Shown piece after piece: positions 8,574-17,348 of a stretch of 64,000 bases of DNA; the stretch's first letter is position 1; every line of letters begins with the position of its first letter. Below the pieces are notes generated by a model that saw nothing but the letters and a program-made list of their open reading frames with translations, was not told the DNA's origin and did no database searches. Source of the stretch: Kytococcus sedentarius DSM 20547 (lineage in GTDB: Bacteria; Actinomycetota; Actinomycetes; Actinomycetales; Dermatophilaceae); contig NC_013169.1 in NCBI RefSeq assembly GCF_000023925.1, forward strand, positions 1,922,001-1,986,000, read 5' to 3'. The position numbers and the translations under genes were made by a program.

Positions 8574-9838
8574 GAGGCACCTCGCAGGTCAGCGGGCAGG
8601 TCGTGCCGCCACCACGCCGGGCGCTCCTGGACGGGCACCTCCGCGGCACGCAGCACCGGGCGTGCGCTGCGCAAGGCGGCGACCACCCGGGGCTCGTAGG
8701 CGCCGTCGAGGGCCAGCAGGTCGCAGATGCCGTCCACGTCGAGCCCGGGCCGCTCGGCCACCAGGGCGTCGACCGCATCGGCCACCTGCAGCACGCGCAG
8801 CTCGAGGGGGCGGGACTCGTCGGAGGCGCCCCGGTGGGGGCCGTGGGGCGCGTCCGACGGGTTGGTGGAGTCATGGCTCTGGCGGATGAGGTCGGCCGCC
8901 GCGTCCAGGAAGGGCAGCCCCTCGAGCATGCGGGCACCCTGGGCGGCGTGCCCCTGCTCCCGCTCCCCGACCTCCGGGGGCAGGGCGACGAAGCCGATGT
9001 CGTGCAGGCGGGCCGCCAGGTCCAGGCTCTCCAGCTGGTGGGGGCCGAGGCGCAGGTGGCGCCCGATCTCCTTGGCGTACTCGGCCACCCGGGCGCCGTG
9101 CAGCTCCACGTAGGGGTCGCTGGCCTGGGCTGCGCGGCTGAGGGTGCGCAGGGCGCGCGTCTGGCCCACCTCGGCGGTCTGGATGGTGTTGACCACGGCC
9201 ATGTGCACCATCAGCGGCACGGCGGCCAGCAGCAGGCCCACGCCGTGGGGCTTGATGGCCCAGGCCAGGAGGGCCAGGACGACGGCGCCCATGATCTGGT
9301 TGGCCCACCCGGCGCGCAGGACCCCCGTGGCGTCACGGACCAGGGCGGGCAGGCGGTGACCCCGGATCAGGGCCAGGCCAGGCACGATGAGCAGCACGTT
9401 GGTCAACAGTTGCACCAGCGCACCGACGGCCACGGGGATCGCGACATGGTGGAGTGCGTGCTCGGCATGCCAGATCGGCCGTCCTCCTGCCGCGACGAAA
9501 CCCCACCAGCCAGCGCAGCTCATGATGACGAAGCTGGCCATGTTGTAGGTCTGCACCATGGGCAAGTGCTTGCGCGGCATGACGAACGGCGCGAGACACC
9601 CCAACAACGCCCCCCACGGCCCCGCCACGGTCCAACTGAAGGCCTGGACAGCGCCCATGAGGGATTGCCCCAGGCCCAACCACCGGGTGACGGCTGAGTG
9701 GCGGTGGGCGACGAACGCGAGGACCGCTGTGAGCAATGCCCACGCCCACATCCAGAAGGTGAGCGGCGGAGACCACCACAACGTCATGGTGCCGACGGCC
9801 AGAGCCGTCGGCACCATGAACCACAGGAGGCGCGTCAT
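8570..9838 (-). CDS. HD-domain membrane protein, second of a coupled pair
   Basis: 422 residues. The N-terminal half has about seven membrane segments (LLWFMVPTALAVGTMTLWW first). The C-terminal HD domain carries HGARVAEYAKEIG, LDLAARLHDIGFVALP and IRQSHDS, with LRVLQVADAVDALVAE at the end. As in its partner at 7437, the GYP motif is missing. The two proteins share architecture and overlap by four bases, which suggests they form one membrane sensor or enzyme complex. The gene begins 12 bases after the small repeat protein on the same strand. Confidence 0.8.
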   Translation of the reverse strand: MTRLLWFMVPTALAVGTMTLWWSPPLTFWMWAWALLTAVLAFVAHRHSAVTRWLGLGQSLMGAVQAFSWTVAGPWGALLGCLAPFVMPRKHLPMVQTYNMASFVIMSCAGWWGFVAAGGRPIWHAEHALHHVAIPVAVGALVQLLTNVLLIVPGLALIRGHRLPALVRDATGVLRAGWANQIMGAVVLALLAWAIKPHGVGLLLAAVPLMVHMAVVNTIQTAEVGQTRALRTLSRAAQASDPYVELHGARVAEYAKEIGRHLRLGPHQLESLDLAARLHDIGFVALPPEVGEREQGHAAQGARMLEGLPFLDAAADLIRQSHDSTNPSDAPHGPHRGASDESRPLELRVLQVADAVDALVAERPGLDVDGICDLLALDGAYEPRVVAALRSARPVLRAAEVPVQERPAWWRHDLPADLRGAS

Positions 9839-9850
9839 GCGCTCATTGCA

Positions 9851-10081
9851 TCAGTCAACGAGGCGGTCCACCAGCTCGATGGAGGTGTTGGCCACCGGGG
9901 CAACGAGCTCGATGGAGGTGTTCGCAACCGGGGCCACCAACTCGATGGAGGTGTTGGCCAGCGGCGCAACCAACTCGATCGACGTGTTCGCCAGCGGCGC
10001 GATCAATTCGATGGAGGTGTTCGCGAGGTGCGCACCGGCCATCGCGACGTCGTACAGGGCGGTGATCGTCTCAACGAACAT
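9851..10081 (-). CDS. Small protein made of five 11-residue repeats
   Basis: 76 residues from the ATG at 10081, which has GAGGAG six bases upstream; a longer frame to 10120 lacks this. After an 18-residue head (MFVETITALYDVAMAGAH) come five copies of (L/V)ANTSIEL(I/V)AP, the last ending in DRLVD. There are no charges except the Glu in each repeat, no cysteine, and no clear signal peptide. The alternation of polar (NTS) and hydrophobic (IEL-A) residues could form a short amphipathic helix or stacked strands. No family is recognised. It lies between rsrA and the HD-domain pair on the same strand, with 150 bp separating it from rsrA, so it may have its own promoter and lead the HD operon. Confidence 0.7.
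   Translation of the reverse strand: MFVETITALYDVAMAGAHLANTSIELIAPLANTSIELVAPLANTSIELVAPVANTSIELVAPVANTSIELVDRLVD
9875..10039 (-). repeat. 33-bp in-frame tandem repeat, five units
   Basis: Units begin at 9875, 9908, 9941, 9974 and 10007, each containing (C/T)TCGATGGAGGTGTT or a close variant. Differences between units are mostly silent, so the repeat appears maintained at the protein level. There are no spacers, so this is not a CRISPR. Confidence 0.9.
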
Positions 10082-10231
10082 GGGGGACTCCTCGGGTGGG
10101 TCGGGGCGTGTTGCCTCCACCCAGTGTCAACCGGCTCCCAGTGTTCTCCAAGCCGAGGGGGCACTTCTTGGGGGAATCTTTACCTTCCACCCAGCGCACC
10201 CTCAGGTTCACCGGCCTGCCTCAGGCAGCGC

Positions 10232-10486
10232 TCAGCCCTGTCGGCGCACCACGGTCACGCTGGTGTGGATCGAGGTGACGATCCGGCGGCGCAGTTCGGT
10301 GGGCGCCGGCTGGCAGGCGCAGGAGCGTCGGATGAGCTCCTTGAGCCGCGCGTCGCGCTGGTACTCCTCCATGCAGGGGCCGCACTCGTCGAGGTGCGCT
10401 TGGATCGCGGCACAGTCCGCCTCGGACACCTCACCGTCGAGGTAGGCGTACAGCTCCTCGACGAACTCGTGGCACATCCGCTTCAC
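10232..10486 (-). CDS. rsrA: Zinc-binding anti-sigma factor, RsrA/RshA type
   Basis: 84 residues with the ZAS motif HLDECGPC (His-x3-Cys-x2-Cys) around residue 31 and an N-terminal CHEF cysteine. Later cysteines lie in RRSCACQ. RsrA binds SigR in the reduced state and releases it on disulfide stress. The GTG start overlaps the sigma factor stop by four bases, the usual coupling for this pair. Length and organisation match the mycothiol-system anti-sigma family. Confidence 0.93.
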   Translation of the reverse strand: MKRMCHEFVEELYAYLDGEVSEADCAAIQAHLDECGPCMEEYQRDARLKELIRRSCACQPAPTELRRRIVTSIHTSVTVVRRQG

Positions 10487-11148
10487 GAGGAGACCTCCTT
10501 ACCCTGGGACTGCCGGCCGAAGCCGCGTTCGGCTCCGTACTCGGCCAACAGCTCCCGCAGCTGCTTTCTTCCCCGGTGCAGGCGAGACATCACGGTGCCG
10601 ATCGGCGTGTCCATGATCTCCGCGATCTCCTTGTAGGCGAAGCCCTCCACGTCGGCCAGGTACACCGCTAGGCGGAACTCCTCACTCAGCTGGGCCAGGG
10701 CGTCGGTCACTTGGGAGTCGGCGATGTGGTCCAGCGCCTCGGTCTCCGCAGAACGCAGCCCCTTGGCGGTGTGCGACTCCGCTGCGGCCAGCTGGTAGTC
10801 CTCCACCTCGGCGGCGTCGGACTGCAGTGGCTGGCGCTGCTTCTTGCGGTAGGTGTTGATGTACGTGTTGGTGAGAATGCGGTACATCCACGCCTTGAGG
10901 TTGGTGCCCGGCTTGTACTGGTGGAACGCCGCGTACGCCTTGGCGTAGGTCTCCTGCACCAGGTCCTCGGCGTCGGTCGGGTTACGCGTGGTGCGCAGTG
11001 CCGCGCTGTACAACTGGTCCAGGTGGGGCAGCGCCTCGCGCTCGAAGCGCGCTGCGCGCTGCTCGGGCGTCTCGTTCTCGACGTCGACCGCCTGGTCCTG
11101 GAGCTCGATCGCCTCGTCCGACTCGGCATCGTGCATGGTAGGCGTCAT
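10483..11148 (-). CDS. sigR: ECF sigma factor, SigR/SigH type
   Basis: About 221 residues. Region 2 includes [20 protein letters not shown] and [15 protein letters not shown]; region 4 includes [20 protein letters not shown] and [12 protein letters not shown]. This is the family that controls thiol-oxidative stress genes from GGAAT-N18-GTT promoters. GGAG precedes the start, where GTG (11151) and ATG (11148) are adjacent. No convincing SigR-type autoregulatory promoter is visible in the 83 bp upstream. It is cotranscribed with rsrA. Confidence 0.94.
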   Translation of the reverse strand: MTPTMHDAESDEAIELQDQAVDVENETPEQRAARFEREALPHLDQLYSAALRTTRNPTDAEDLVQETYAKAYAAFHQYKPGTNLKAWMYRILTNTYINTYRKKQRQPLQSDAAEVEDYQLAAAESHTAKGLRSAETEALDHIADSQVTDALAQLSEEFRLAVYLADVEGFAYKEIAEIMDTPIGTVMSRLHRGRKQLRELLAEYGAERGFGRQSQGKEVSS

Positions 11149-11234
11149 CACCGGTTCTCCTCGCGGATGCTCATCGCGCCCATGCTAGGCGCCAGCCCCG
11201 CGACGTGCCCTGCTTGTTCGCCCTCGGCGCAGGC

Positions 11235-11837
11235 TCAGCCCGAAGTAGGGTGCCCGGACGGGAACCGGAAGCCGGACCCCAGCAGATCGGCCAACGGAGG
11301 AGCCGAGGCGTCACGAGCCGAGCGGATGAAGTCATCGTCCGGCAGGGGCCACCGGACACCCAGTGCAGGGTCCAGGGCATCGAAACCGTGCTCCGTCACC
11401 CCCGCGAAGTTGTCGTCAACGCCGATCAGGACCACGGATCCCTCGGTCAGGGAGAGGAATCCGTGCGCCACCCCGGCGGGGCAGAGGACCGCCGTCGGAT
11501 CGCTCCCCTCCACGTGCACCTCGGCCACTCCACGGAAGGTCGGGCTGTCCTGGCGCAGATCGATCAGCACATCCCAGACGGCCCCCGCTGCGCACGTGAT
11601 GAGCTTCGTGTGCCCCGGGTGCTCCGCAACGTGGAAGCCGCGCAGGGCCCCACGGCGGTTGGTGAGCACCGACACCTGGTCGAGGGTGAACCGCGTGGTC
11701 GCGTCGGCCTCCCTCAGCGCGGCGGGCACCAGCATGCGCCCACGTCCTCGCTCATCGCTGCCCCCGCCCAGCGGAAAGAGGTAGGCCCCGTCCACCGGGA
11801 GTGCTCGAGGGGCGAGCTCAGCCGTCACCATGCTCAC
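11235..11837 (-). CDS. RmlC-family sugar epimerase-like protein
   Basis: 200 residues of the dTDP-4-dehydrorhamnose 3,5-epimerase fold: GALRGFHVAEHPG (about residue 64), AVWDVLIDLRQDSPTF, and PAGVAHGFLSLTEGSVV. In RmlC the histidine of RGFH and a conserved Asp act in catalysis. No rmlA/B/D genes are in the window, so a dTDP-rhamnose role cannot be assigned; related proteins act on other keto-deoxy sugars. GTG overlaps the stop of the upstream WecA-like gene by four bases, linking it to polysaccharide initiation. Confidence 0.8.
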   Translation of the reverse strand: MSMVTAELAPRALPVDGAYLFPLGGGSDERGRGRMLVPAALREADATTRFTLDQVSVLTNRRGALRGFHVAEHPGHTKLITCAAGAVWDVLIDLRQDSPTFRGVAEVHVEGSDPTAVLCPAGVAHGFLSLTEGSVVLIGVDDNFAGVTEHGFDALDPALGVRWPLPDDDFIRSARDASAPPLADLLGSGFRFPSGHPTSG

Positions 11838-12799
11838 GCCGCGTTCACGGGCAGGCCGTTCCCCGCCAGGACCGACGGTGAAGCCAGGTAGGAGCCCGCC
11901 AGCAGCGGGAGGGCCACGGTGGCCACCCGCGGGTCGCGGGCAGCGAGGCCAGCAGCCCCGGTGGCGAGGCCCACTGCAGTGGAAACCTTCCAGTGCGCCA
12001 GGCCGGCATCGGACACCAGTCGCTGGTAGGCGTGCTCGCGATGGGCCTCGAACAGGGGCTCACCACGCCGAGCCCGCCGCACCAGCGTGGTCCCCGTGTC
12101 GGCGAGGTAGAGGGTCAGTGGAGCGGCAGCGGGCAGCAGACGCCGGACGCGCTCGCCGTCCTCGGCGCGCAGGAAGGCCTGCAACGCCGTGACCGCCATG
12201 GAGGCCCCGAACAGGTAGCTTCCGACATCACCCAGGAACATCCGCGCACGGGGCATGTTGAACGGCAGGAAGCCAGCGGCCATGCCCGCGGTGAGGCACC
12301 CCTGCGTGGCCTCGACGCCACCGAGGCCGGCAGCCGAGAGTCCCCAAGCGACGGCCGTGCAGCCAGTGATGCCATTGATGCCGTCCATGAAGTTCACGGC
12401 GTTGACCACAGCCGGGACTCCCACCGCCCCCAGGGCTCCACCTGCAGTGCCGCCCTCCCAGGCGCCGAGCAGGGCACCCGTGGCCAGCTGGGCCCCGAGT
12501 CGTGTGCTGGCGGGCAGGTCGTGCTGGTCGTCCAGGTGGCCGACTGCTGCGAGTGCGGCCGTGGCCAGGGCCCACGACGCGGACACAGGCACCCCCAGCC
12601 GCCGGGCCACCACCACGCCCACTGCGCCACCCACGAGGCAGGCTCGGCCTCCACCCCGAGGCGTGGGGCGCTCGTGCGAGGACCGGGCGTTGGGGACGTC
12701 CATCCGGTTCGCCCTGCGGAGCGTGCGCTCCACGACGGGTGCAGCAGCAGCAGTTCCGAGGGCGGTGGCCAGCAGAGCGAGACCTCGAGTTCGGCGCAT
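11834..12799 (-). CDS. Undecaprenyl-phosphate sugar-1-phosphate transferase (WecA/WbpL/MraY superfamily)
   Basis: 321 residues from the ATG at 12799, chosen because GGAGAG lies just upstream; the frame runs on to 12928 without a ribosome-binding site. The family signatures are visible: RSSHERPTPRGGG, VGHLDDQHDLP (acidic Mg site), NAVNFMDGINGI, and RMFLGDVGSY. About ten membrane segments are expected. These enzymes load the first N-acetylaminosugar phosphate onto undecaprenyl phosphate. With the dehydratase at 4200 and the SDR at 14259, UDP-D-FucNAc or UDP-QuiNAc is a plausible substrate, as for WbpL (inference). Confidence 0.88.
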   Translation of the reverse strand: MRRTRGLALLATALGTAAAAPVVERTLRRANRMDVPNARSSHERPTPRGGGRACLVGGAVGVVVARRLGVPVSASWALATAALAAVGHLDDQHDLPASTRLGAQLATGALLGAWEGGTAGGALGAVGVPAVVNAVNFMDGINGITGCTAVAWGLSAAGLGGVEATQGCLTAGMAAGFLPFNMPRARMFLGDVGSYLFGASMAVTALQAFLRAEDGERVRRLLPAAAPLTLYLADTGTTLVRRARRGEPLFEAHREHAYQRLVSDAGLAHWKVSTAVGLATGAAGLAARDPRVATVALPLLAGSYLASPSVLAGNGLPVNAA

Positions 12800-13020
12800 G
12801 ACTCTCCACGGGTGCATAGACGGTCGGGCGGGTGCCGCCCACCCCGGAATGTACAGGCGCAGCCGTGGCCGCGAACACGTGCCGGGAGCTGCCCGAGGTC
12901 GTCCCTCGGCCACCCCGGAACCCCCCATGGCCCATGACTATGCTGTCAGCGCACCACACGGAAGTCGGCCCTGCTCGGGCGGCGTCCTACCCCCACCACC
13001 GGCCCGGAGGAGCACCCGGC

Positions 13021-14262
13021 ATGAAGATCGGGATCATCTCGCACTGGTACGACCCCGAGGGCGGCGCAGCCGCAGGCCCCGGCACCATCGCCCGAGCCCT
13101 GCGGGACCGGGGCCACGATGTCCACGTCGTCACCGGGTTCCCGATCTACCCCCGCGGCGAGATCTTCGAGGGCTACCGCAACCGCCCCTACCAGCGGGAG
13201 GTCCTGGAGGGGGTGACCGTCCACCGCTGCGCCATCTACCCCAGCCACGACACCTCTGCCGCCAAGCGGATGGCCAACTACCTCAGCTTCGCCGCGTCCA
13301 GCTCCGTGGTTGCCCCCAAGGTCCTGGGGGATGTCGATGTGTGCTATGTCTACTCGAGTCCCGTGACCACCGGATTCGCCGCCATGGCCCTGCGGTCTCT
13401 GCGCGGTGTGCCCTACGTGATGCACGTCCAGGACCTCTGGCCGGACAGCGTCACCGCGAGCGGTTTCGTCGGGGGGCGCAAGGCCGAGCTGACCGAGAAG
13501 GCCCTCCACGCGGCCTGCACCGCCATGTACCGCAGCGCTGCACACGTCGCCGTCATCTCACCGGGCATGCGCACCCTGCTGGCCGAGCGTGGCGCCCCCC
13601 TGGAGAAGACCAGTGTGGTACCGAACTGGGCCGAGGAGCGCTCCTTCTACCCCGCCGAGCGCTCGGACTCCCGCCGGGAGGCCTTGGGCATCACCTCCCC
13701 GTTCACGGTGATGTACGCCGGGAACCATGGTGAGATGCAGAACCTGTGGGTGGTGCTGGACGCCGCCGAGCGCCTGCTCGACGACCCGCGGATCGGCTTC
13801 GCCCTGGTGGGCGACGGTGTGCTGAAGCAGGAACTGGTGGCTGCGGCCGAACAGCGCGGCCTGCACAACATCACGTTCATCGAGCCGCAGCCGTTCTCCG
13901 AGATGGCCGCCGTGCTCGCGTGCGCCGACGCGCAGATCGTGAGCCTCAAGGACGAGCCCCTGTACCGCACCACCACCCCGAGCAAGATCCAGGCGAACCT
14001 CGCTGCGGGTCAGCCGATCATCGCGGCACTCACGGGGGACGCAGCCGAGGTCGTCCGCGCCAGTGGCGGGACCGCGGTCGCCCCAGGTGATGCCGCGGGC
14101 CTGGCGTCGGGCGTGCAGGAGCTCGCCTCCCTGTCCCCCGAGCAGCTGGCTGCACGGGGTCAGCGGGCCCGCGCCTACTACGACTCGACCTTCTCGGAGC
14201 GGTCCGTGGGGGACGCTCTCGAGGGCCTCCTCGCCGAGCACCGCCGGAAGGGCCTCTCGTGA
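13021..14262 (+). CDS. GT4 glycosyltransferase, WbuB/WbjE-like (probable L-FucNAc transferase)
   Basis: 413 residues with a GT-B fold: N-terminal IGIISHWYDPEGGAAAGPGT, VMHVQDLWPDSV, and C-terminal MYAGNHGEMQNLW, LVGDGVLKQELV and TTTPSKIQANLAAGQPII. The QDLWPDS segment and the adjacent UDP-L-FucNAc genes match WbuB/WbjE, which adds L-FucNAc to the first lipid-linked sugar in E. coli O26 and P. aeruginosa O11 (known). ATG at 13021 follows GGAGGAG. It is the first gene of an eleven-gene overlapping operon. Confidence 0.87.
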   Translation: MKIGIISHWYDPEGGAAAGPGTIARALRDRGHDVHVVTGFPIYPRGEIFEGYRNRPYQREVLEGVTVHRCAIYPSHDTSAAKRMANYLSFAASSSVVAPKVLGDVDVCYVYSSPVTTGFAAMALRSLRGVPYVMHVQDLWPDSVTASGFVGGRKAELTEKALHAACTAMYRSAAHVAVISPGMRTLLAERGAPLEKTSVVPNWAEERSFYPAERSDSRREALGITSPFTVMYAGNHGEMQNLWVVLDAAERLLDDPRIGFALVGDGVLKQELVAAAEQRGLHNITFIEPQPFSEMAAVLACADAQIVSLKDEPLYRTTTPSKIQANLAAGQPIIAALTGDAAEVVRASGGTAVAPGDAAGLASGVQELASLSPEQLAARGQRARAYYDSTFSERSVGDALEGLLAEHRRKGLS

Positions 14263-15182
14263 ACGTCCTCGTCCTGGGCTCCCGCGGGTTCGTCGGGACG
14301 GCAGTCTGTGCCGCGCTGCGGGAGCAGGGCCACGATGTGACCACCGCGGTGGCCCCGCGCGTCCAGACCGACGAGATCTCCGCGGCTCAGCGCGAGCAGT
14401 TCGTGGGCGAGATCCAGGCCGCCCTCGGGGGGTGCGACGCCGTCGTGAACGCCGCGGGTGTGCCCGATGCCACCGGCAGCGACTACGACGCGATGGTCGG
14501 GGCCAACACGGTGCTGCCCGGCATCGTGGCCGAGGCCGCACGACGACTCGGTCTCCGTTGCGTGCACGTGAGCAGCGCGGCCGTGCAGGGCGACAAGGAG
14601 GTGCTCGACTCCTCCGATGACGTGCGCCCCTTCTCCCCTTACTCGGAGTCCAAGGTCCGTGGTGAGCGCGAGGCCCTCCAGCAGGGCGGTGAGGTGGTCG
14701 TGTACCGCCCACCTGGCGTGCACGGCGCCAACCGTGACGTCACGCGCACCGTGGCACGGCTGGCGGGCTCTCCTCTCTCCTCGGTGGCCGGCGACGGCAG
14801 CCATCCGGCGGCGCAGGCGCTCATCGGCAACGTAGGTGCGGCGGTCGCCACCCTGGCGACCCACCCGGACACCCCGCCGCGGGTGGTGCACCATCCGTGG
14901 GAGGGCCAGACGACGGCCTCGCTCCTCCGCGCCCTCGGCGGCCGCGAGCCGGTGCACCTGCCTTCCGCGCTCGCCCGCGGCCTCGTCGAGGTGGCCCGAG
15001 CCGCCGGGCGCGTGCGTCCCGGGCTCGCGGGGCACGCGCGCCGCCTCGAGGTGCTCTGGTTCGGCCAGTCACAGGCCCCGAGCTGGCTCGATAGCATCCA
15101 ATGGGTCGCCCCGGATGGACGAGAGTCCTGGGAAGCCCTCGGTCGCAGCATTCGCACCTCGAACAAGGAGACACATGACTGA
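14259..15182 (+). CDS. NAD-dependent epimerase/dehydratase family protein (WbjF/WbpV-like position)
   Basis: 307 residues of the extended SDR family: LVLGSRGFVGTAVC at the N-terminus, HVSSAAVQGD, and YSESKVRGE giving the catalytic Tyr-x3-Lys (about residue 128). In P. aeruginosa O11 the equivalent gene next to the L-FucNAc set reduces the 4-keto sugar made by WbpM to give the UDP-sugar loaded by WbpL. The same role is inferred here. It starts with GTG overlapping the previous stop by four bases. Confidence 0.82.
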   Translation: MNVLVLGSRGFVGTAVCAALREQGHDVTTAVAPRVQTDEISAAQREQFVGEIQAALGGCDAVVNAAGVPDATGSDYDAMVGANTVLPGIVAEAARRLGLRCVHVSSAAVQGDKEVLDSSDDVRPFSPYSESKVRGEREALQQGGEVVVYRPPGVHGANRDVTRTVARLAGSPLSSVAGDGSHPAAQALIGNVGAAVATLATHPDTPPRVVHHPWEGQTTASLLRALGGREPVHLPSALARGLVEVARAAGRVRPGLAGHARRLEVLWFGQSQAPSWLDSIQWVAPDGRESWEALGRSIRTSNKETHD

Positions 15183-16203
15183 CCTCCACGGCACCCGCAT
15201 CGCCATCACCGGAGGCACCGGTTCCTTCGGGAAGACGATGGTGAAGGCCCTCCTTGACGAGGGTGTGGACCAGATCAACATCCTGAGCCGCGACGAGGCC
15301 AAGCAGGACGAGATGCGCCACGCGATGGCGGACCCCCGGCTGCGCTTCTTCCTCGGCGACATCCGCGACCGCGACAGCGTGGACAACGCCTTCATCGGCG
15401 TGGACTACGCCTTCCACGCGGCCGCCCTCAAGCAGGTGCCCAGCTGTGAGTTCTTCCCGGACCAGGCGGTCAAGACCAACGTCACCGGTAGCCACAACGT
15501 GATCCAGGCTGCGCACGACGCCGGTGTGCGGTCGCTGGTGTGCCTGTCCACGGACAAGGCCGTCTACCCGGTGAACGCCATGGGCATGAGCAAGGCCCTC
15601 ATGGAGAAGACCGCCCAGGCCTTCGCCCGCAACAACCCCGACTCCCCCACCACCGTCTCCATCACCCGCTACGGCAACGTGATGTACTCCCGCGGCTCGG
15701 TCATCCCCCTGTTCGTCAAGCAGCTGCGCGAGGGCAAGCCCCTGTCCATCACCGAGCCGGCCATGACGCGCTTCCTGATGTCGCTGGAGGAGTCGGTCGA
15801 TCTGGTGAAGCACGCCTTCTTCCACGCGGAGCCGGGGGACCTCTTCGTCAAGAAGGCCCCCGCGTGCACGGTGGGCACGCTCGCCCGCGCCGTGGCGGTG
15901 GTGTTCGACCGCCCGGAGCACGAGATCCGCAAGATCGGCATCCGTCACGGCGAGAAGATGTACGAGACGCTGCTCTCCGGCGAGGAGATGCGCAAGGCCA
16001 CCGACCAAGGCGACTACTACCGTGTGCCGCTGGATGCCCGGAACCTCGACTACACCAAGTACGTGGACGACGGCGACGACCTCCCGGTGCTGGAGGAGGA
16101 GTTTGACTCCAACACCGCCGAGCAGATGGACGTGGAGCAGACCGCTGAGCTGGTCCGCTCCCTGCCCGAGGTGCAGGAGATCCTGGCGAACGGGGGCATC
16201 TGA
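15175..16203 (+). CDS. capE: UDP-GlcNAc 4,6-dehydratase (5-inverting), CapE/WbjB/FnlA
   Basis: 342 residues. ITGGTGSFGKTMV is the nucleotide loop and LSTDKAVYPVNAMGMSK carries the Met-x3-Lys active site typical of this subfamily, where Met replaces Tyr. SITRYGNVMYSRGSVIPLF and IRHGEKMYETLL are further signatures. It makes the 4-keto-L-sugar from UDP-GlcNAc, the first step of UDP-L-FucNAc synthesis. The start overlaps the preceding stop by eight bases. The three following enzymes complete the pathway in the usual order. Confidence 0.95.
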   Translation: MTDLHGTRIAITGGTGSFGKTMVKALLDEGVDQINILSRDEAKQDEMRHAMADPRLRFFLGDIRDRDSVDNAFIGVDYAFHAAALKQVPSCEFFPDQAVKTNVTGSHNVIQAAHDAGVRSLVCLSTDKAVYPVNAMGMSKALMEKTAQAFARNNPDSPTTVSITRYGNVMYSRGSVIPLFVKQLREGKPLSITEPAMTRFLMSLEESVDLVKHAFFHAEPGDLFVKKAPACTVGTLARAVAVVFDRPEHEIRKIGIRHGEKMYETLLSGEEMRKATDQGDYYRVPLDARNLDYTKYVDDGDDLPVLEEEFDSNTAEQMDVEQTAELVRSLPEVQEILANGGI

Positions 16204-17348
16204 TGCGCATCGTCCTGACCGGCGCCCGTGGATTCATGGGCTGGCACACCCGCCTGCGCCTGCACGCGCTGACCGACCACGAGGTCGTCGCCGTGGGCCG
16301 CGAGGAGTGGGGTGACCTGCCACGGCTCGTCCGTGAGGCCGACGCGGTCATCCACATCGCCGGGGTGAACCGCGCCCGCGACACCGAGGGCGGCATGTCC
16401 GCCGACGAGCAGGTCAACGAGGGCAACGTGCGGTTGGCCCGGGAGCTGGCCGAGGCCGTGCGCGGCGCCGGCCACCCGGTCCGCGTGGTGTACGCCAACA
16501 GCATCCAGGCTGGGAACGGCACCCCGTACGGGGCTGGCAAGCAGCGTGCCGGTGAGGTGCTCCGTGAGGCTGCCGAAGCAGGTGGTGGCCACCTCACCGA
16601 GGTGATGCTGCCCAACCTGTTCGGCGAGCACTGCCGGCCGAACTACAACTCCTTCACCGCCACCTTCATTGACAAGGTGATCAACGGTGAGGAGCCCACC
16701 ATCAACGACAACCCGGTGAATCTGCTGCACGCCCAGCGGGCAGCAGCGGCACTGCTTGAGGGTCTGGAGACCTCCGAGCCGGTGCTGGAGCCGCGCGGTG
16801 AGGATGTCGGCGTGCAGCAGGTGTGGGACCTGCTGGTGGAGTTCCACTCCTCCTACGTCGAGCGCGGGGAGATCCCCGACCTCTCGACGCCCTTCCGCAT
16901 CGACCTGTTCAACTCCTACCGGGCCGCGCTCTTCCCCCAGCACTACCCGGTCCAGCTCACGCCGCACGCCGACGACCGCGGCTTCTTCGTCGAGACCGTC
17001 CGCTGCGCCGGCGGGCAGGGCCAGTCGTCCATCTCGACGACCGTCCCGGGCATCACCCGCGGCGAGCACTACCACCTGAGCAAGATCGAGCGCTTCGCCG
17101 TGGTCCAGGGCACCGGCCGGATGAGTCTGCGCAAGATGTTCACCGACGAGGTCATCGACTTCGACGTCACCGGTGACCAGACCGCCGCGGTGGACATGCC
17201 GGTCGGCTGGGTCCACAACATCACCAACACCGGGGATGACATCCTCATCACCCAGTTCTGGGTCCACGAGTTCTTCGACCCCGAGAACCCCGACACCTTC
17301 CCCGAGCCGGTCCGTCCGGCCGCCGATGCCGAGGAGAACGCCCGATGA
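16203..17348 (+). CDS. capF: Bifunctional UDP-sugar epimerase/reductase CapF (WbjC/FnlB)
   Basis: 381 residues with two domains. Residues 1 to about 245 are an SDR reductase (VLTGARGFMGWHTRLRLH, TPYGAGKQRAGEVL). Residues about 255-381 are a cupin epimerase (DDRGFFVETVR, TRGEHYHLSKIERF). CapF epimerises C3 and reduces C4 of the CapE product to UDP-L-6-deoxy-N-acetyltalosamine. ATG overlaps the capE stop by one base (TGATG). Confidence 0.95.
   Translation: MRIVLTGARGFMGWHTRLRLHALTDHEVVAVGREEWGDLPRLVREADAVIHIAGVNRARDTEGGMSADEQVNEGNVRLARELAEAVRGAGHPVRVVYANSIQAGNGTPYGAGKQRAGEVLREAAEAGGGHLTEVMLPNLFGEHCRPNYNSFTATFIDKVINGEEPTINDNPVNLLHAQRAAAALLEGLETSEPVLEPRGEDVGVQQVWDLLVEFHSSYVERGEIPDLSTPFRIDLFNSYRAALFPQHYPVQLTPHADDRGFFVETVRCAGGQGQSSISTTVPGITRGEHYHLSKIERFAVVQGTGRMSLRKMFTDEVIDFDVTGDQTAAVDMPVGWVHNITNTGDDILITQFWVHEFFDPENPDTFPEPVRPAADAEENAR

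Noticed and set aside
9875-10039. Regular 33-bp repeats, possible CRISPR
   Set aside because: The units are contiguous without unique spacers, the period is a multiple of three, and they encode a conserved peptide. No cas genes are in the window.
12800-12928. N-terminal extension of the WecA-like transferase
   Set aside because: There is no ribosome-binding site at the upstream starts. The ATG at 12799 has GGAGAG at the right distance and directly precedes the first membrane helix.
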